Source: Anaerolinea thermophila (lineage in GTDB: Bacteria; Chloroflexota; Anaerolineae; Anaerolineales; Villigracilaceae). From it: DNA of 15,834 nucleotides. A model generated the notes under the pieces. It searched no databases and was not told the origin of the DNA. It worked only from the letters and a program-made list of their open reading frames with translations. The stretch is from assembly GCA_022729775.1 (NCBI GenBank), contig DZBA01000035.1, forward strand, positions 1 to 15,834, read 5' to 3'. A program made the translations under genes and the position numbers. Position 1 is the stretch's first letter. Each line of letters starts with the position of its first letter. Shown in pieces: positions 13,133-15,834 of this stretch.

Positions 13133-14011
13133 TTATTGTATTCCCGCAGTGATGGATTGAATCAACGCATCGAGAGTTGGCAGCGTAGGCGTAAACGCAT
13201 TGGGGTCATTGGCATTTAATTTTTGCGCAACAAGGTTGAAGTGCGCTTCTATATTTTCGAAATTCTCCCAATCGAAGGGAACACCGTCCGCGGGCAGGGG
13301 CGATTCAGGGTTGCCGTTTTGAGTAAGGAACGCGGCGTTGATGGGCAGCAGCGCGGCAACGTAATACGTGCCGTCGCTGGTCATCCCTTGAAAGGTGTAA
13401 AACAAACTTTCGTTGTTGATGGGATACGGCGCTTGACCATATTGAGTCAAGTAGCGAATTCCCTTCCCATTTTGAAATTCGACGAATTGCTCGTTGGTGC
13501 GTATCATCTGCGCGGCATTGAATAACGGCAGGAAGGGTAAATGTTCCGGGAGCGGCGCGCCGGGATTTGCAAGAATGGATTGCAAGTCTCCAATGATTTG
13601 TTTCGCGCCTTCATGCATCGCGGCATACTCATTTGCAGGGTAGATGATAATTTTCGCGCTGTGAAATGTATTTTGCACAAGATAATTGTTCAACGCAAAT
13701 TCAGTATATGCGGGATATATTTCCCAATATGGCATGTCTTCGGTTGGCGGCGAAGCGGGGAACATGTTGACCGCTGTTCCGCTGGCAAGCCCCTGCGGAA
13801 TGACAAAACTCGTCCCATTGACAGAAATGGACATCCCATTGAATGCGGCGGTTGGCGTTTCCACGATAACAGGCGCAACCGGCGGAACTTCTGTGGGGAC
13901 GTTGGCTGCTTCCGGCGCAAGCACGGGCATTGGCGCGGTTTGTCCAAAACTACATGCAAACATAAATAGCAGCGCAAAAGCAAATAAGTAGGTGGCGTGA
14001 TTCTTTTTCAT
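13133..14011 (-). CDS. Putative lipoprotein of unknown function
   Basis: This 292-residue protein has a lipoprotein signal peptide (hydrophobic 8-18, FMFAC with C20) and a Pro/Val/Ala-rich linker to about residue 55. The rest is globular, acidic and rich in aromatics. It includes a YWEIYPAYTEFAL segment, a KGIRYLTQYGQAPYPIN segment and YYVAALLPINAAFL, a pattern seen in uncharacterised secreted proteins. No catalytic motif was recognised. GGAG lies six bases before the ATG. It sits between the deacylase gene (10-base gap) and the GGDEF-like gene (13-base gap), so it is part of the same unit. The lipoprotein call is good; function is unknown. Confidence 0.75.
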   Translation of the reverse strand: MKKNHATYLFAFALLFMFACSFGQTAPMPVLAPEAANVPTEVPPVAPVIVETPTAAFNGMSISVNGTSFVIPQGLASGTAVNMFPASPPTEDMPYWEIYPAYTEFALNNYLVQNTFHSAKIIIYPANEYAAMHEGAKQIIGDLQSILANPGAPLPEHLPFLPLFNAAQMIRTNEQFVEFQNGKGIRYLTQYGQAPYPINNESLFYTFQGMTSDGTYYVAALLPINAAFLTQNGNPESPLPADGVPFDWENFENIEAHFNLVAQKLNANDPNAFTPTLPTLDALIQSITAGIQ

Positions 14012-14021
14012 GATTTCTCCG

Positions 14022-14495
14022 TTATTTAACTTGGGCGATTCTTCCGCCCGTCATTTTTTGTAAGTCATCCATTTTCAATTCAAAGATTGCGTTTGGCGTG
14101 CCTGCCGCAGCCCAAACGGTTTGATAGGTTAAAAAATCCTCGTCAATGTAAGTTTCCATTTTTTCAACATGACCGATAGGAGGCACGCCGCCAATTGCAA
14201 AGCCGGTGACCCTGCGTACAAAGTCCGCATCGGCGCGGCTGATTTTTTCACCCGCATATTCGCTGATGCGCTTTTCGTTTACGCGGTTCGCGCCGCTGGT
14301 CAACACCAAAATCGGCTTGCCCGACTTCCCCATAAAAATCAGCGACTTGATGATTTGTCCCAGCTCGCAGCCTGCGCGGTCTGCCGCTTCTTGCGCGGTG
14401 CGCGTTGATTCGGCGTGTTCGATGACGGTATAAGCATACCCCAGTTCGCTCAACAAATTTTGTATTTTTTGTGCGGATGAAGAAAGTTGTGTCAT
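14022..14495 (-). CDS. YbaK/ProX-type aminoacyl-tRNA deacylase
   Basis: This 157-residue free-standing tRNA-editing domain hydrolyses mischarged aminoacyl-tRNAs. Family marks are GQIIKSLIF (46-54) with the conserved K50, ILVLTSGANRVNEKRI (62-77), and FAIGGVPPIGH (99-109). It could be a Cys-tRNA(Pro) or Ala-tRNA(Pro) deacylase; the subtype cannot be set by eye. There is no Shine-Dalgarno. A perfect TATAAT lies six bases before the ATG, so transcription may start at or next to the ATG and make a leaderless mRNA. First gene of the unit that runs to 11882. Confidence 0.87.
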   Translation of the reverse strand: MTQLSSSAQKIQNLLSELGYAYTVIEHAESTRTAQEAADRAGCELGQIIKSLIFMGKSGKPILVLTSGANRVNEKRISEYAGEKISRADADFVRRVTGFAIGGVPPIGHVEKMETYIDEDFLTYQTVWAAAGTPNAIFELKMDDLQKMTGGRIAQVK

Positions 14496-14501
14496 GCGTC
14501 T

Positions 14502-14509
14502 ATTATAAT
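14502..14509. promoter_or_regulatory. Palindromic -10 region between divergent genes
   Basis: ATTATAAT reads the same on both strands and so supplies a TATAAT box in each direction. On the minus strand it is placed for a transcription start at about 14495, the first base of the deacylase gene. No good -35 box was found for either direction. Its role in the rightward direction, towards the threonine aldolase gene, is less certain. Confidence 0.5.
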
Positions 14510-14604
14510 GGGAGTATGCCTACACAAGAAGAAACCTATATTGCGTAAATTGAATTTACCCTCTCATACTCACGAACTTTCAAATGCAACAAGGAGATGA
14601 TTAC

Positions 14605-15645
14605 ATGGAATACGTAGACCTTCGTTCTGATACTGTTACCAAGCCCACGCCTGAAATGCGCGAGGCAATGGCAAAAGCCGAAGTCGGTGATGATGTTTAT
14701 ATGGACGACCCAACGATAAATGCCTTACAGGAAAAAGCCGCGGACATGCTCGGCAAAGAAGATTCGCTTTTCGTCCCGTCAGGCACAATGGGCAACCTGC
14801 TCGCGCTGCTTGTCCACTGTCAACGCGGTGATGAAGCCATTATGGGAGATAAATCTCATATCTATTTGAACGAAGCCGGTGGAAGCGCCGCGCTTGGCGG
14901 CATTCACCCGCACCCGCTTAAAAATCAAACCGATGGAACGCTGCTATTGGATGAAATCCGCGCTGCGATTCAAACCGAAGATGTGCATCACACCATCACG
15001 CGCTTGATTTGTTTGGAGAATACGCAAAACGTGTGCGGAGGCGTTCCGCTTTCGGCAGATTATATGCGGGCAGTGGGGCAACTCGCGCGGGAGAATCAAC
15101 TCGCGCTCCACGTGGATGGCGCGCGGATTTTCAACGCGGCGGCTGCGCTTAAGGTTTCAGTCAAAGATTTAGTCGCGCCTGCGGATTCGGTCATGTTTTG
15201 TTTGAGCAAAGGTTTGGTTGCGCCGGTGGGTTCGATGCTGGTTGGAACGAAAAAATTCATTAACCGCGCGCGTCACTTGCGGAAGATGCTTGGCGGCGGA
15301 ATGAGGCAGGCGGGCATCCTTGCGGCGGCTGGCTTGATTTCGCTCGACCAGATGACGACACGCCTGGAGCAGGATCATATTCGCGCGCAGAAGTTGTTCG
15401 ATGGGTTGAAAGAGGCGCGCGGTTTGATTCTCAATGAGCCGCCCATGTTAACGAACATGGTTTACTTTGACCTTACGGATGATGTAAAGTTATCCCTCCA
15501 GCAAATTGTGGACGAAATGAAAAAGCGCGGCGTGCTGGTGGATTGGGCAGGTCCGCGCAAGTTTAGGTTGGTCACTCATTATTGGGTGGATGACGCAGGC
15601 GTGGAGAAAGCCTTGCAAGCGATGAAAGAAGTAATCAGTTTATAA
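14605..15645 (+). CDS. ltaE: Low-specificity L-threonine aldolase (PLP-dependent)
   Basis: This 346-residue fold-type I PLP enzyme cleaves L-threonine and L-allo-threonine to glycine and acetaldehyde. It starts with DLRSDTVTKPT and has VGDDVY.DDPT (27-37), FVPSGTMGNL (56-65) for cofactor phosphate, HVDGARIFNAA (169-179) with D171 against the pyridine ring, and CLSKGL (199-204) with K202 as the Schiff-base lysine. The ATG at 14605 is chosen over one seven codons upstream because AAGGAG (14591-14596) is eight bases before it. It stands alone, divergent from the deacylase gene. It would also make acetaldehyde, as 5-deoxyribose cleavage does, but no operon link exists. Confidence 0.93.
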   Translation: MEYVDLRSDTVTKPTPEMREAMAKAEVGDDVYMDDPTINALQEKAADMLGKEDSLFVPSGTMGNLLALLVHCQRGDEAIMGDKSHIYLNEAGGSAALGGIHPHPLKNQTDGTLLLDEIRAAIQTEDVHHTITRLICLENTQNVCGGVPLSADYMRAVGQLARENQLALHVDGARIFNAAAALKVSVKDLVAPADSVMFCLSKGLVAPVGSMLVGTKKFINRARHLRKMLGGGMRQAGILAAAGLISLDQMTTRLEQDHIRAQKLFDGLKEARGLILNEPPMLTNMVYFDLTDDVKLSLQQIVDEMKKRGVLVDWAGPRKFRLVTHYWVDDAGVEKALQAMKEVISL

Positions 15646-15668
15646 AAAACATGCCTCTTGCGATAAAC

Positions 15669-15831
15669 GGGAGTGCCTAAATCATGGGTAAAGATCGCAA
15701 TAACCTGTCGTCCTTGAGCCGTGACACAGCGGAATCTCCTTTATTTCCGGCAAGCAACGGGAATTTTTGCCACCATTTCCCATTGCTCAAATGAATGCAA
15801 CAAAATCATTACCCGTAATTTAGCCACTCCC
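15669..15831. mobile_element. MITE-like element with 23-bp terminal inverted repeats
   Basis: GGGAGTGCCTAAATCATGGG (15669-15688, then TAA) and the reverse complement of 15809-15831 agree at 20 of 23 positions. The inside (about 117 bases) holds no credible gene. The left end is 24 bases after the threonine aldolase stop. The right end reaches the window edge, so a target duplication cannot be checked. It looks like a non-autonomous element or a small internally deleted insertion sequence, unlike elements A and B in its ends. Confidence 0.62.
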
Positions 15832-15834
15832 CGA

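Noticed and set aside
14516..14548. Ten-codon ORF MPTQEETYIA before the threonine aldolase gene
   Set aside because: It is too short, with GGGAG only one base from the ATG. It could be a gene remnant or leader peptide, but nothing supports this.
15684..15794. 36-codon ORF inside the right-hand element
   Set aside because: It has no ribosome site and no recognisable motif, and it lies wholly within the inverted-repeat element.
1..15834. CRISPR array, tRNA or rRNA genes, phage genes
   Set aside because: No regularly spaced repeats, cloverleaf-like segments, rRNA motifs or phage structural genes were seen on either strand.

Overview
The window looks like a chromosomal segment of a Chloroflexota bacterium, most likely of the Anaerolineae/Anaerolineales. 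This is an inference from protein style: lipoproteins with Ala/Pro/Thr/Glu-rich linkers after the lipobox, an SH3b plus FN3-like surface lipoprotein, a sugar ABC importer with a lipoprotein binding protein, and small palindromic intergenic repeats. There is no rRNA or other strong phylogenetic marker.

Positions 220-11803 hold one divergent catabolic locus for a phosphorylatable 5-modified pentose. The most likely substrates are 5-methylthioribose (MTR), 5-deoxyribose, or both. The rightward arm (5592-11803) encodes a lipoprotein sugar-binding protein, a two-domain RbsA-type ATPase, an RbsC-type permease, an MtnK-type kinase and a canonical MtnA isomerase, and it ends at a perfect 17-bp hairpin. 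The leftward arm (5018 down to 220) encodes an RpiR-family regulator, a second and divergent MtnA-like isomerase with DrdI-like features, a 70-residue four-cysteine protein of unknown function, an LsrF-like class I aldolase, a short-chain dehydrogenase and a class II aldolase. The proposed route is import, 1-phosphorylation, isomerisation to the ketose 1-phosphate, aldol cleavage to DHAP plus a short aldehyde, and turnover of the aldehyde by the dehydrogenase. This is the logic of the DHAP shunt / 5-deoxyribose disposal pathways. The later enzymes of the universal methionine salvage pathway are absent from the window.

Both arms start from near-identical promoters (TTGACT, 17 bp, TATATT). Each is followed by the same 10-mer GTGGTACTGC and, 28 bp further on, by a second related word; these are candidate RpiR operators. 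Two related MITE-like palindromic elements, each bordered by the heptamer TTACTAA, sit between the promoters and appear to have pushed them about 290 bp apart.

Positions 11882-14495 (minus strand) form a separate, tightly packed four-gene unit: a YbaK-type tRNA deacylase that may be leaderless, an unrecognised lipoprotein, a degenerate GGDEF domain and an SH3b/FN3-like lipoprotein. It converges on the catabolic operon at the shared terminator. A low-specificity threonine aldolase gene diverges from it at 14605-15645. The window ends in a small element with 23-bp inverted termini, and another imperfect palindromic repeat occupies the left edge.
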